From NCBI GenBank assembly GCA_025463785.1, contig JAODBD010000002.1, forward strand, positions 40,520 to 104,519: 64,000 nt of DNA, read 5' to 3'. This document shows positions 27,673 to 38,000 of the stretch, in pieces. This DNA comes from Glaciihabitans sp. GTDB lineage: Bacteria; Actinomycetota; Actinomycetes; Actinomycetales; Microbacteriaceae. The position numbers were made by a program, and so were the translations under genes. Position 1 is the stretch's first letter, and the number at the start of each line of letters is the position of its first letter. The notes beneath the pieces are model-generated. The model did no database searches. It was given only the letters and a program-made list of their open reading frames with translations, and had not been told where the DNA came from.

Positions 27673-29109
27673 ATGAGCGCACGAGAGATCCGCAATTTCA
27701 TCAACGGCGAGTACGTAGCCGCAACGGCAGATTCCAGCTTCGAGCTGATCGACCCCGCGACCGAGGCGGCATACGGCTCCTCGCCGGTCTCGTCGAAACA
27801 GGATGTCGATGTCGCTTTCCGCGCGGCGGCCGACGCTTTCGAGGTGTGGGGCGAGACGACTCCCGCCGAACGCCAGCTCGCTCTCTTCAGAATTGCAGAT
27901 GCCATGGAGAATCGGGCAGAGGAGTTCGCGGATCTCGAATCGAAAGACACCGGCAAGCCCCGCGCGAGCCTCGTAGCGGATGAGATTCTGCTGTCGGTCG
28001 ACCAGATTCGATTCTTCGCGGGGGCCGCCCGCAACCTCGAGGGCAAGTCCGCCGGTGAGTACCTGAAAGACCACACCTCGTTCATTCGCCGCGAGCCCAT
28101 CGGTGTTGTCGGTCAGGTCACGCCGTGGAACTACCCGCTCAACATGGCCGTGTGGAAGTTTGCCCCCGCGATTGCGGCCGGGAACACCACGGTCTTGAAG
28201 CCGTCGGATACGACCCCGTCATCCACTCTCCTTCTTGCCGAGGTCGCCGCTGAGTTCCTGCCGAGGGGTGTGTTGAACGTCATTACGGGCGACCGCACCA
28301 CCGGCGCCGCCATGATCGAGCACAGAATTCCGCAAATGGTCTCGATCACGGGATCCGTGCGCGCGGGCATGGAGGTGGCGAAGGCCGCGGCGAGCGACCT
28401 GAAGCGCGTGCACCTCGAGCTCGGCGGCAAGGCGCCCGTCATCGTCTTCGACGACGCCGACATCGACAGGGCTGTCGAGGGCATCGGCATCGCCGGCTAT
28501 TTCAATGCCGGCCAGGACTGCACCGCAGCGACCAGGGTGCTCGTGCAGGAGGGCGTACACGATCGATTTGTCGCCGCGATGGTGGCCTGGGCGAAGGACA
28601 ACGCGAAGACGGGAGCGCCGGATGACGACGGCATCCTGTTCGGCGCCGTGAACAACGCGAACCAGCTCGAGCGTGTCACCGGCATCATCGACTCGCTGCC
28701 GTCGAATGCCAATATCGAACTCGGCGGGCAGCGCCAGGGCACGACGGGCTACTTCTTCGAGGCGACCGTGGTGTCGGGCCTGAAGCAGAGTGATGACGCC
28801 ATCCAGAACGAGATCTTCGGTCCCGTGATCACCGTGCAGAAGTTCACGGATGAGAAGCAGGCGCTCGACTGGGCCAACGGCGTACAGTATGGCCTCGCAT
28901 CCAGCGTCTGGACGAAAGACCACGGCCGTGCAATGCGCTTCGCCAAGCACCTGGACTTCGGATGCGTGTGGATCAACACGCATATTCCACTGGTCGCCGA
29001 GATGCCCCACGGTGGGTTCAAGCACTCCGGCTATGGCAAGGATCTTTCGGGCTACGGCTTCGAGGACTACACCCGGATTAAGCACGTCATGAGCTATATC
29101 GGCGCATAA
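27673..29109 (+). CDS. Aldehyde dehydrogenase (gamma-aminobutyraldehyde dehydrogenase-like)
   Basis: The 478-residue NAD(P)-dependent enzyme has the cofactor region GQVTPWNYPLNMAVWKFAPA, the catalytic Glu in LELGGKAPVIVF and the catalytic Cys in FNAGQDCTAATR. The context (omega-aminotransferase, amine oxidoreductase and Lrp regulator divergent) suggests oxidation of 4-aminobutyraldehyde to 4-aminobutyrate. I chose the ATG before SAREIRNFINGEYV; an earlier ATG would add nine residues. Only seven bases separate the stop from the next gene, so it may be cotranscribed with the envelope locus. Confidence 0.9.
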   Translation: MSAREIRNFINGEYVAATADSSFELIDPATEAAYGSSPVSSKQDVDVAFRAAADAFEVWGETTPAERQLALFRIADAMENRAEEFADLESKDTGKPRASLVADEILLSVDQIRFFAGAARNLEGKSAGEYLKDHTSFIRREPIGVVGQVTPWNYPLNMAVWKFAPAIAAGNTTVLKPSDTTPSSTLLLAEVAAEFLPRGVLNVITGDRTTGAAMIEHRIPQMVSITGSVRAGMEVAKAAASDLKRVHLELGGKAPVIVFDDADIDRAVEGIGIAGYFNAGQDCTAATRVLVQEGVHDRFVAAMVAWAKDNAKTGAPDDDGILFGAVNNANQLERVTGIIDSLPSNANIELGGQRQGTTGYFFEATVVSGLKQSDDAIQNEIFGPVITVQKFTDEKQALDWANGVQYGLASSVWTKDHGRAMRFAKHLDFGCVWINTHIPLVAEMPHGGFKHSGYGKDLSGYGFEDYTRIKHVMSYIGA

Positions 29110-29116
29110 TCAAAGC

Positions 29117-29758
29117 GTGGAGGACGAACTAGACGACACGATCACGGTGCCTCGGCTACCGTTTGTGCCCCCACCCGTGCCCGAACCGCTGCCGCACGAC
29201 CTCGAAGACACCATGGTGGCGGCCCCGCGGCCGCCGGATCTGGTCGAACCCGCGCTCAGGCCGCGCTTCGATGAACCATCCGGCATCGAACTCACCGCGG
29301 ACGTGCCCGTTGGCCCCATTACCGCTCCCATTACCCAGGTGACCTACTCGCCCCAGGAGGCGGCCCCCGCATACTTCCGATTTCGCATCGGCCGCACAGT
29401 TGTCTGGCTGGATGCCGTTTCCTATGTCGGAAGGCGGCCGAGCAGTCCGCGCATCATTTACGGGCAGATGCCGCGCCTCGTGCGCGTTCCCTCTCCGGGG
29501 CACGAGGTTTCGAGCACGCACGTTGAGTTGCGTCAGCTGGGGGCATCCGTAGTCCTGACCGACATGCGTTCGACCAATGGCTCGGTCGTCTTTGCCCCGG
29601 GCGGTTCGCAACGGAAGCTGCGGCAAGGTGAGTCGGTCGTGGTTTCGCCGGGCACGCTGGTGGATATTGGAGATGGCAACGTTATCGAAATCCTGCCTCC
29701 GCAGATTTGGACCCCGGCAGACGCCCTGCAACCCGAGCCCGAGGAAGAGCGACAGTGA
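29117..29758 (+). CDS. FHA-domain protein with acidic-Thr N-terminal motifs
   Basis: The 213-residue soluble protein begins with a Pro-rich disordered region (1-80) and ends with a forkhead-associated domain (~88-193). The phosphothreonine-binding residues are present: G105-R106 in VGRRPS, S133-T134-H135, and T153-N154-G155. The disordered part has two Thr residues in acidic settings followed by hydrophobic residues, DDTITVP (T8) and EDTMVAA (T32), which resemble kinase acceptor sites of GarA/OdhI-type FHA proteins. The GTG start lies seven bases after the aldehyde dehydrogenase; the stop overlaps the phosphatase start (GTGA). Confidence 0.88.
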   Translation: MEDELDDTITVPRLPFVPPPVPEPLPHDLEDTMVAAPRPPDLVEPALRPRFDEPSGIELTADVPVGPITAPITQVTYSPQEAAPAYFRFRIGRTVVWLDAVSYVGRRPSSPRIIYGQMPRLVRVPSPGHEVSSTHVELRQLGASVVLTDMRSTNGSVVFAPGGSQRKLRQGESVVVSPGTLVDIGDGNVIEILPPQIWTPADALQPEPEEERQ

Positions 29759-30591
29759 CCGAAATTGGCGGCAGCACGGCCAGCTACGAGTTGCGCCTGC
29801 CCGCACGGCCGGACGCCGTCATCCGTCTCACCTGGGCCGCCGCGACGGATCGTGGTCGGCGTCGAAGTGCGAACGAGGACAGCTATGTCGCCCAGTCGCC
29901 GATCTTTGCCGTCGCCGATGGAATGGGCGGGCACTCAGCAGGAGACCTTGCCAGCGCCGCCGTCGTCACGCGTCTCGCCGAGGTCATTACCGACGGCTTC
30001 GCTACGACGTCGGAGATCGACCTCGCGCTTGAGAAGGCAACGAGTGACATTGAGATCGTGGGCGAAGACAGCGAACTCGGGGTTGGAACTACCGTCACCG
30101 GTGTGGTTCTCACTCTTCAGGGCGGCGAGCCCTACTTCGCCGTCTTCAACATTGGTGACAGCCGGGTGTACCAGTTCGAACGCAACGAGTTGCGGCAGGT
30201 CACGGTCGATCATTCGGTCGTTCAGGAGATGGTGGATTCGGGCCTCATTGATCGCGCGCAGGCCGAGCACCACCCCGACAGCAACGTCATCACGCGCGCC
30301 GTCGGTTTCAACATGCCGCCAACCGCCGATTATTGGATGCTGCCGCTTCGTCCAGGATTCCGTCTGCTGATCTGCTCGGACGGCCTCACCAAGGAATTGG
30401 GGGATGACCGTCTTCGCATGCATCTCGCCGCTGGGCTCTCCGCGCAGGAGACGGCACATGCGCTCGTGGATGCCGCGCTCGCCGCCGGCGGACGGGACAA
30501 CATAACGACGATTGTGCTCGATGTGCTCGACGCCCCGACCGAATTTGAACTGCATGCGACCTCCCCCCGTTCGGGGGGAAGGACGGTCTAA
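29755..30591 (+). CDS. PP2C-family Ser/Thr protein phosphatase
   Basis: This metal-dependent phosphatase of 278 residues has the metal-binding motifs NEDSY (D42), VADGMGGH (D55), CSDGL and GGRDNITTIV. There is no membrane segment, so it is cytoplasmic and comparable to the catalytic part of PstP. It most likely reverses phosphorylation by the kinase encoded next. The GTG start overlaps the FHA gene stop. A G/C hairpin lies in its last codons, followed by a -10 box, so the kinase gene may have its own promoter. Confidence 0.93.
   Translation: MTEIGGSTASYELRLPARPDAVIRLTWAAATDRGRRRSANEDSYVAQSPIFAVADGMGGHSAGDLASAAVVTRLAEVITDGFATTSEIDLALEKATSDIEIVGEDSELGVGTTVTGVVLTLQGGEPYFAVFNIGDSRVYQFERNELRQVTVDHSVVQEMVDSGLIDRAQAEHHPDSNVITRAVGFNMPPTADYWMLPLRPGFRLLICSDGLTKELGDDRLRMHLAAGLSAQETAHALVDAALAAGGRDNITTIVLDVLDAPTEFELHATSPRSGGRTV
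30562..30579 (+). other. Strong hairpin near the 3' end of the phosphatase gene
   Basis: TCCCCCC and GGGGGGA pair around the tetraloop GTTC. It is inside the coding sequence, 13 bases before the stop, and lacks a T-tract. It may pause transcription or protect the upstream message. Confidence 0.5.
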
Positions 30592-30608
30592 CGCGGGGTC
30601 CACCTGCC

Positions 30609-30614
30609 TAGAAT
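30609..30614 (+). promoter_or_regulatory. Possible -10 box (TAGAAT) for the kinase gene
   Basis: TAGAAT fits the actinobacterial -10 and overlaps an in-frame ATG at 30613, which argues that translation starts at the later GTG behind GAGGGGG. Confidence 0.4.
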
Positions 30615-30645
30615 GATCAAATCCGTCGAACCGCGAGGGGGTACT

Positions 30646-32070
30646 GTGGCGCGCCGTTTGCCTTCGCAACCACCCGTGCTTCCCGGATTCTCGCACGTGC
30701 ACGTGCTGGGCTCCGGCGGCTTTGCCGATGTCTTTTTGTATGAGCAGAACATGCCGCGTCGGCAGGTTGCGGTCAAGGTCATGCTGAGCGAGGTTGTCAA
30801 CGACCAGGTGCGCCAGATGTTCCAGGCCGAGGCGAACCTGATGGCGCAGTTGAGCTCGCATCCTTCGATCCTGACGGTGTACACCGCGAGTGTGTCGGCA
30901 GACGGACGACCCTATCTCGTGATGGAGCTGTGCTCGTCGTCGCTGAGCGCGCGCTATCGCTCGGAGCGTCTACCCGTTGCCGAGGTATTGCGCATCGCCG
31001 TCAAGATCGGCAGCGCGATCGAAACCGCGCACCGAGCCGGCGTGCTCCATCGCGATATCAAGCCGAGCAACATCCTGATGACGGCGTACGGGCATCCCGT
31101 GCTCGCCGATTTTGGAATCGCGGCGACCGTCACAGACTCACAGGACCAGGAAATGGTTGGCATGTCGATCCCGTGGTCGGCTCCCGAGGTTCTCATGGAC
31201 GAGACGCCGGGTACCGTTCAGTCTGAGGTCTGGTCGCTCGCGGCCACCGTCTACTCACTGCTGGCCGGCCGCTCGCCGTTCGAGATCCCGGGGGAGTCGA
31301 ACAAGTCGGCCGACCTGATCGGCCGCATCAACCGCGGCAAGCCGCAGCCGATTGCGCGAGCGGATGTCCCATCCAGTCTCGAAAAGATCCTGTCGGCAGC
31401 CATGTCGCGCAAGGTCGAGAACCGTCCAGCCAGCGTGCTCGAGCTCGTCCGCTCGTTTCAGGCAGTCGAGACGGAACTCGGTGTGCCTCAGACCCAAATC
31501 GAAGTTGCCATGGACGATTGGGCGCTCGCGACGGTCGCTGACCTCGAAGACAAGACGCGCGTGCGCGGGGTGGCCGGCGCGATCGTCTCGAACCCGCAGA
31601 AGCGGCGGAGGCGTCGTCGGGTCGACAGCCAGTACAGCTCAATCGGCACGATTGTGCGCGAGACCAACGGTGGCGCGCGCAGCTCGACAGCTCGGCCGCA
31701 GCTGCAGTCGCGACGGCTGCGCGTTCTGACCTTCAGCCTGATCGGGATAGTTGTGCTGGCCCTCGGGCTCGGCGTGACCGAGATATTTCTGCTGCTTCGC
31801 TCAAACAATGCCGGTATTCCGGTGGTGACCAATATCCAGGCTGCGGTACAGCGCGGCAATTCGGTCAAGTTCTCCTGGGGAGACCCCGGGCTGGGCGACC
31901 ACGACTCGTACCAAATCGCGACAACCGACGGTGGCTCGAGCAACCAGAAGCTCAACCAGTTCAGCGTCGACGCGACGGCCGGCGAGCACGTCTGCATTAC
32001 CATCACCGTGATCCGGGATGGCCGATCCGGCCAGCCGAGCGCACAGAAGTGCATGGACGTTGGGGGGTGA
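30646..32070 (+). CDS. Membrane Ser/Thr protein kinase with fibronectin-like ectodomain
   Basis: The Hanks-type kinase domain (~15-280) looks active: glycine loop GSGGF (22-26), K44 in VAVKVM, HRDIKPSN (135-142), DFG (155-157) and APE (179-181). A basic juxtamembrane stretch (KRRRRRR) and a membrane helix (~360-385) follow. The ectodomain (~90 residues) is a single fibronectin-III-like fold with two cysteines near its end, not PASTA repeats, so it is unlikely to sense peptidoglycan fragments as PknB does. The GTG behind GAGGGGG was preferred; an ATG 33 bases earlier would add 11 residues. The giant surface gene follows nine bases after the stop. Confidence 0.92.
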   Translation: MARRLPSQPPVLPGFSHVHVLGSGGFADVFLYEQNMPRRQVAVKVMLSEVVNDQVRQMFQAEANLMAQLSSHPSILTVYTASVSADGRPYLVMELCSSSLSARYRSERLPVAEVLRIAVKIGSAIETAHRAGVLHRDIKPSNILMTAYGHPVLADFGIAATVTDSQDQEMVGMSIPWSAPEVLMDETPGTVQSEVWSLAATVYSLLAGRSPFEIPGESNKSADLIGRINRGKPQPIARADVPSSLEKILSAAMSRKVENRPASVLELVRSFQAVETELGVPQTQIEVAMDDWALATVADLEDKTRVRGVAGAIVSNPQKRRRRRRVDSQYSSIGTIVRETNGGARSSTARPQLQSRRLRVLTFSLIGIVVLALGLGVTEIFLLLRSNNAGIPVVTNIQAAVQRGNSVKFSWGDPGLGDHDSYQIATTDGGSSNQKLNQFSVDATAGEHVCITITVIRDGRSGQPSAQKCMDVGG

Positions 32071-32079
32071 TCTGCGCCT

Positions 32080-35000
32080 TTGTTTAAGAACTGGCTCGCC
32101 CGGAACAAATCACTCGTCATCACCACGACGAGTGGAATTGTCGTCGCCGCCTTCGTTGCCGCCACCGCAATCCTCTCGAACGGGTACACCGCGCAGCAGC
32201 TTGACCTCAACGACTCGTCAGTCTGGGTCGCGAACGGCACCCAGCAGGCGATTGGTCGAGCAAATACGACGGTGCGAACCCTCAACACCGTGGTTCAGGC
32301 GGCCGGCAGCAGTTTGGACGTGCTGCAAAACGCCTCCACCGTCCTCCTCGTCGACAATGCCAACAGCAAGCTCGAAATCGTGGACCCCGCGACCTCGACG
32401 GTGACCCAGAGTGTGCCACTGCCGCCGAACAAGCCCGAGGTTTTCCTCACCACCAACACGGTCGTGATTTTGGCGCGCGCTACGGGCCAGGTTTGGATGA
32501 CGCCCATCGGCGACCTCGCAACCTTCGACGCGCAGTCGCCGCCCGCGCTCACGCTGGGTTCGGGGGCGGTCGCAAGTATGGATGACGCCGGCATGATGTT
32601 CGTGTACTCACCCAGCCAGAAGCAGGTCTTCCAGATCGTCCCGGAGCTTTCCGGCACCGTGCAATCGACCGTTCCGCTCACGCTGAACCCCAGGGATGCG
32701 TTTTCGATCTCGTCGGTCGCAGGCACCTGGGCGGTGCTCGACTCGACGACCAGCAAGCTCTATCTGGCAGGCACGACTGTCAATCTGGCCGGAACACCCG
32801 CCGCAACGTCTCCGGCAATCCAGCAGGCCGCCTCCAGGGGAACCGCCTTCATGGTGGCGGGAACATCCGGACTCGTGGATGTTGCGCTCAGCGGCTCGCC
32901 CACGACCACTCTCACTCAGGGCACAAATGGTGCGGCGGCACAACCGCTCGCTGCTGCTGGATGCCTGTTCGCCGCGTGGTCGGGCGGCGAGGCGTGGCGG
33001 CGCTGCGCCTCGGACACGAGCGACGGAACGACGATGTCGCTTGCAGGAATCACCGGAACGACCGTGATGCAGTTGCGCAGCAACGGCAACCGTGTGGTAC
33101 TGAACGATTCACGTTCCGGCGACACCTGGGCAGTGCAGTCGAGCGGCCAGCTGATCAACAACTGGGCTGAACTCATCGCTCCCAAAGACCAGCAGCAGAA
33201 TCAACAGCAGCATGCCGAGGACACGCCTCCGCAGGTGGAAAAGCAGCAACTTCCTCCGATCGCGGTCAATGACACGTTCGGTGCACGCCCAGGACGAGCG
33301 AGTGTCCTGCCCGTCCTTCTGAACGACTACGACCCGAACGGTGACGTTCTCGCGATCACTGGTGTCAGCGCAATCTCCGCCAAGGTCGGCCACATCGATC
33401 TGATCAACGAGCAGCAGCAGCTGCAGCTCACTCTCGAGCCGACAGCGTCGGGCACTGTCAGCTTCCGATACACCATCAGCGATGGCCGAGGGGGAACCGC
33501 GACGGCATCCGTCACGGTTACCGTTCGGGCCCCCGGCGACAACGGCGCACCAAAGCAGGTGCGCTCGAGTAAGTCGATTGTCGTGGCAGGAGGCCGCGTG
33601 AGCACTCAGGTGCTGGGCGACTGGGTCGATCCCGACGGTGACCCAATGTATGTGACGGATGCCTCGACATCCTCGCCGGACACCGTGAGTTTCACACCGG
33701 ACGGCACCGTCGTGTACTCGGATGCTGGCCGCACGAGCGGGCTGAAGACTGTCTCCGTGACGGTGTCAGACGGCAAGCTGTCGACGACCGGAAGCCTCGC
33801 GATCACCGTGCGAGCTGCCGGTAAGGTACCGATCATCGCCGACCCGTTCTTGGAGATTGCGACGGCCGGTTCACCGCTGACCATCAACCCGCTCGCGCAC
33901 GTCCGCGGCGGCAGCACCACGCTTCGGCTTAACAGCGTGCCCTCCAAGGCCGGCGTGACCATCACACCCAGCTATGACGCAGGCACGTTCCAATTCCAGA
34001 GTTCGCAGGTCGGAACGCACTACCTCGACTACGTCGTCACTGACGGCTCTGCGTCGACGACGGGCACTGTGCGAGTGGATGTCGTGGCGCCGCCCCAGAG
34101 CAATACCAAGCCGATCACGATCCCCAAGACAATCTTCGTTCGTACCCTGAGCGCATCCACGATTGACATCGCGGATTCCGACATCGACCCGTCGGGCGGC
34201 GTTCTCCTCGTGACGGGCATCGGTGATCTGCCGCAGAACTCAGGTATTGCAACAGAGATCCTGCAGCAGCGCTCAATTCGGGTGTCCCTCAACAAACCGC
34301 TCGACGCACCGGTCACCTTCAGTTACACCATCAGCAACGGCCTGTCGGATGCGCAGGGCACCGTGACGGTCATCGAGATCCCGTCGCCAACACATTTGCA
34401 GCCGCCTGTAGCCAACGACGACTCGGTGACCGTGCGCACGGGCGCCGCCGTCGACATCCCGGTGCTGAATAATGACCAGGACCCGGACGGCGAAGTCCTG
34501 ACGCTCGTTCCGACGCTGGTGAAAAAACTCCCAGCGGGCGCAGGGCTCCTGTTCCCATCCGGCACCGTGCTTCGCTACCTTGCACCTACTCAGCCGGGCA
34601 ACTACAGCGCGGTCTACGAGGTCGCAGGGCCGGACGGCCAAAAGGCGAGGGCCCAGGTCAAGATCGCGGTGCGCGAGCCTAACCTCGATACGAATAACCC
34701 GCCCGTTCCGCAGACGCTGACTGCGCGCGCGCTCGCCGGCGGCTCGGTAACGATCAATGTGCCGTTGTCGGGGATCGATCCGGACGGCGACACCGTCCAA
34801 CTTCTCGGCCAGGAGACCAACCCGGAGAAGGGCACGGTCACGGCCGTCGGTCCGCACTCGATCACATACAAGGCTGGCGACTACTCGGCAGGAACCGACA
34901 GCTTCACCTATAGCGTGATCGATGCGCTGGGTGCACGCGCGACCGGAACGATCAGGATTGGAATCGCAGCCCGCCTCGGCGGGACGCCCAACCCGGTTGC

Positions 35001-38000
35001 GACACTCGACGACGTCACGGTGCGACCGGGCGTGACCGTTTCCGTCCAGGTTCTGGCGAACGACTCCGATCCCGATGGCAGCCCGCTTCACGTCGTGTCT
35101 GCCGTGGCCAACGACCGTGTGACCAAAGTGCGCGTGATCGGCAACATTGTTTCCATCCGGCCACCGACAACGCCCAACGTGTATGGCGTTGTCTACACGA
35201 TTGCGAACGAGTCGGGCGGAACGAGTACCGCGTTCGTGCGAGTGACGGTCGACCCGAAGGCGCCGCTGTCATTCCCCGTCGCCAATGACACCGTCCTCAC
35301 GCTCTCAGACGTGCTCGACCGACCGACCGTCGACGTCAACGTACTGGCGAACGTGTTCTTCGCTGACGGCCCGTCAGCCGATCTCGGGCTCTCGGTGTAC
35401 CCGGGCTACGGCGCGACGGCACAGGTGACGCCGACCAAGCACATCCGCGTGACCGTGACGGCGCACAGCCAGATCATTCCGTTCAAAGTCACCCATCCCG
35501 ATGATCCGAACGTCTTCAGCTATGCGTTCATCTGGGTGCCCGGCACGGACGACGCGCGCCCGCAGCTCAATCGAAATGCCCCGAGGCTCCAGGTGAAGAG
35601 CGGCGCCCACCTGCAGATCAACCTCAACGACTATGTCATTGCGGTCGGGGGCAGGAAGGTGCAGCTGACCGACACGAGTACGGTGCGGGCATCCCACGCC
35701 GACGGCTCGTCCCTCGTGGTCAACAGCAACACGCTGCAGTTCACTTCCGCGCCCCGGTATTTTGGGCCCGCATCCATATCGTTCGAGGTGACTGATGGCC
35801 AGTCGGCGAAGGATCCGAATGGTAGGACATCGGTGCTTGTCCTCGCGATCGATGTCGTGCCGAACGACAACCAGCCACCGGTGTTCACGGGTGGACTCAT
35901 CGATTTCGAGCCGTCAGAACACAAAGACATCGACCTGGTCAAGCTCACCAATTTCCCGTCCTCCTCGGATGCCTCGCAGCTCACGTATTACCTGATCCCG
36001 ACCCTGCCCGCGCGCTTCACGGCATCCATCACCGGCCAGCACCTGTTGATCGCTGCCAACGATGACGCGGTCAAGGGAACGGTCGTGCAGCTCAACATCG
36101 GTGTTCGGGATGCGAACGGGGCGGGAACCTCTGGCCGCATCGCGCTCGCCGTCGTGCCCTCAACCAGACCACTGGCGCAACCCGCGCCTGACAATGCGGT
36201 CGTCCGGCGCGGGTCATCCACCACTATCGACGTTCTTGCCAATGACAACGCCACCAATCCGTTCCCCGCAACGCCGCTGAAAGTCATCGCGATTCGGGGA
36301 ATCTCCGGCAGCGCGTTGCCGGCCGGCGTTACGGTGACCCCGAGCGTGGACAACTCCCGCCTCGTGGTGACGGTTGCTGCGTCGGTGTCGCCGGGGGACG
36401 TCAATCTGCAATACGAGGTGGAGGATGCCACAAAGGATCCATCGCGATTTGTGTACGGAAGCGTCAAGATCTCGATCGCAGATCGACCCGATCCGGTAAC
36501 CAACGTGCGCGTGACCGACTTCGGCGATCGGAAGCTCACGGTGGCGTGGAACAACGGGTCGGCCAACAATTCGGCAATCACGGGATACACGGTCAGCCAA
36601 ACGGACCCGAGCTCCGGTACTGCCATCTCGTCGACCGACTGCAGCGGCTCGCTCTGCTCGGTCTCGACTCCGGGAAATGGGCCGTCCAATGCGGTGCGGA
36701 TTACCGTGACGGCCAAGAATGCGATCGGAGTGTCTGACCCCGCGTCGCTGGCAGGCACGATCTGGTCGGACGTCATCCCGGCCGCGCCAACAGAGCTCGA
36801 CTCGTCGCCGCTCGATCACGGGCTGAAGATCATGTGGAAGAAGCCCGCCGATTCGGGCAGCGGAAGCCCGATCACGAAGTATGTGGTCTCGATCGAGGGC
36901 ACGACGTCGCAGGACTTCACGGTGTCGACGAGCGACCCGACCGGCAAGCAGTACACGCTGAGCATCGTCGACCCTGGCATCGCAGACGGCTCGAGCGTGG
37001 GCTTCAGCGTGAGCGCGCGCAACGGCGCTTTCGCAGCTCTCGCGAACTGGAACAAGGCGAGTGGCACGGGGCATCCCGCCGGACCGCCACAACGCCAGTC
37101 CTCGCCGAACGCTTCGGCGAATACCGACAACGGTGGCAGTGCCGCGCTCGACTGGTCGGGTGCATTCTCGAGCAATGGCCGAGACATCAGCAACTATTAC
37201 GCCGCCATCTTTACCGCCGGCGACACGCCACCGACCTGCGGTGTGACCGGTGACGTGCCCGGGACCCCGAACGTGCCCGCGACGAGCTCGACTTTCCACT
37301 CCCTCGGTACCTCGACCTCGACGTCGTTTACGGGACTGACACCCAACACGACATACAGCTTCGTCGTCTATGCCTTCAACGGCATGGGATGCACGACCAG
37401 CGCCACGGTAACCGCCACGCCCAGGCAGCGGCCCGGTCCGGTCATCTCGATCGACGAGTCCGGCCCGGATGCCAATGGATCGAATACGTGGGACTTCCGC
37501 CTGAACGACTTCACGATCGGCAGCGGCTCCACCGACGCCGACTCGTTCGAATACCGCCTGTCCGGTGGCAACGTCGACGGTGAGACCCGAGGACCGGATG
37601 CCCCCGGCCACTTCCTGGACACCTCGAACGACAGTCAGTACGGCCAGGACATCTCTGTTCAGGTCAAGGCGTGCCGGCAGTATCCCGAAGTCACGCTGTG
37701 CAGTGCCGACTGGTCGCCGTCGTTCCACCTCGGCGTTCCCGTCAACAACAGCCAGCTGGGAGGGCTGGTGTTCACACACACGCCGTTTGGCGGTGTCACG
37801 GATCCAAATTCGACGGGGTCATACAGCTGGACTTCGTCGCCGAGCGGCGCGTACACATCGATCAAGTTCGACTGCGGCGATAACAAAGGAACGATGAACC
37901 CGGGTGACGGCGGTTCGTGTGATGTCAACGAGAAGGGTGTGCACAGCCACGACTTCCCGAATCTCACGATCACCATCAACGCCAACGGGAGCCATTATGT

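Noticed and set aside
36214..37779. A 521-codon open frame on the minus strand
   Set aside because: It is antisense to the giant surface protein gene, whose domains are clear; no motif is seen in the shadow.
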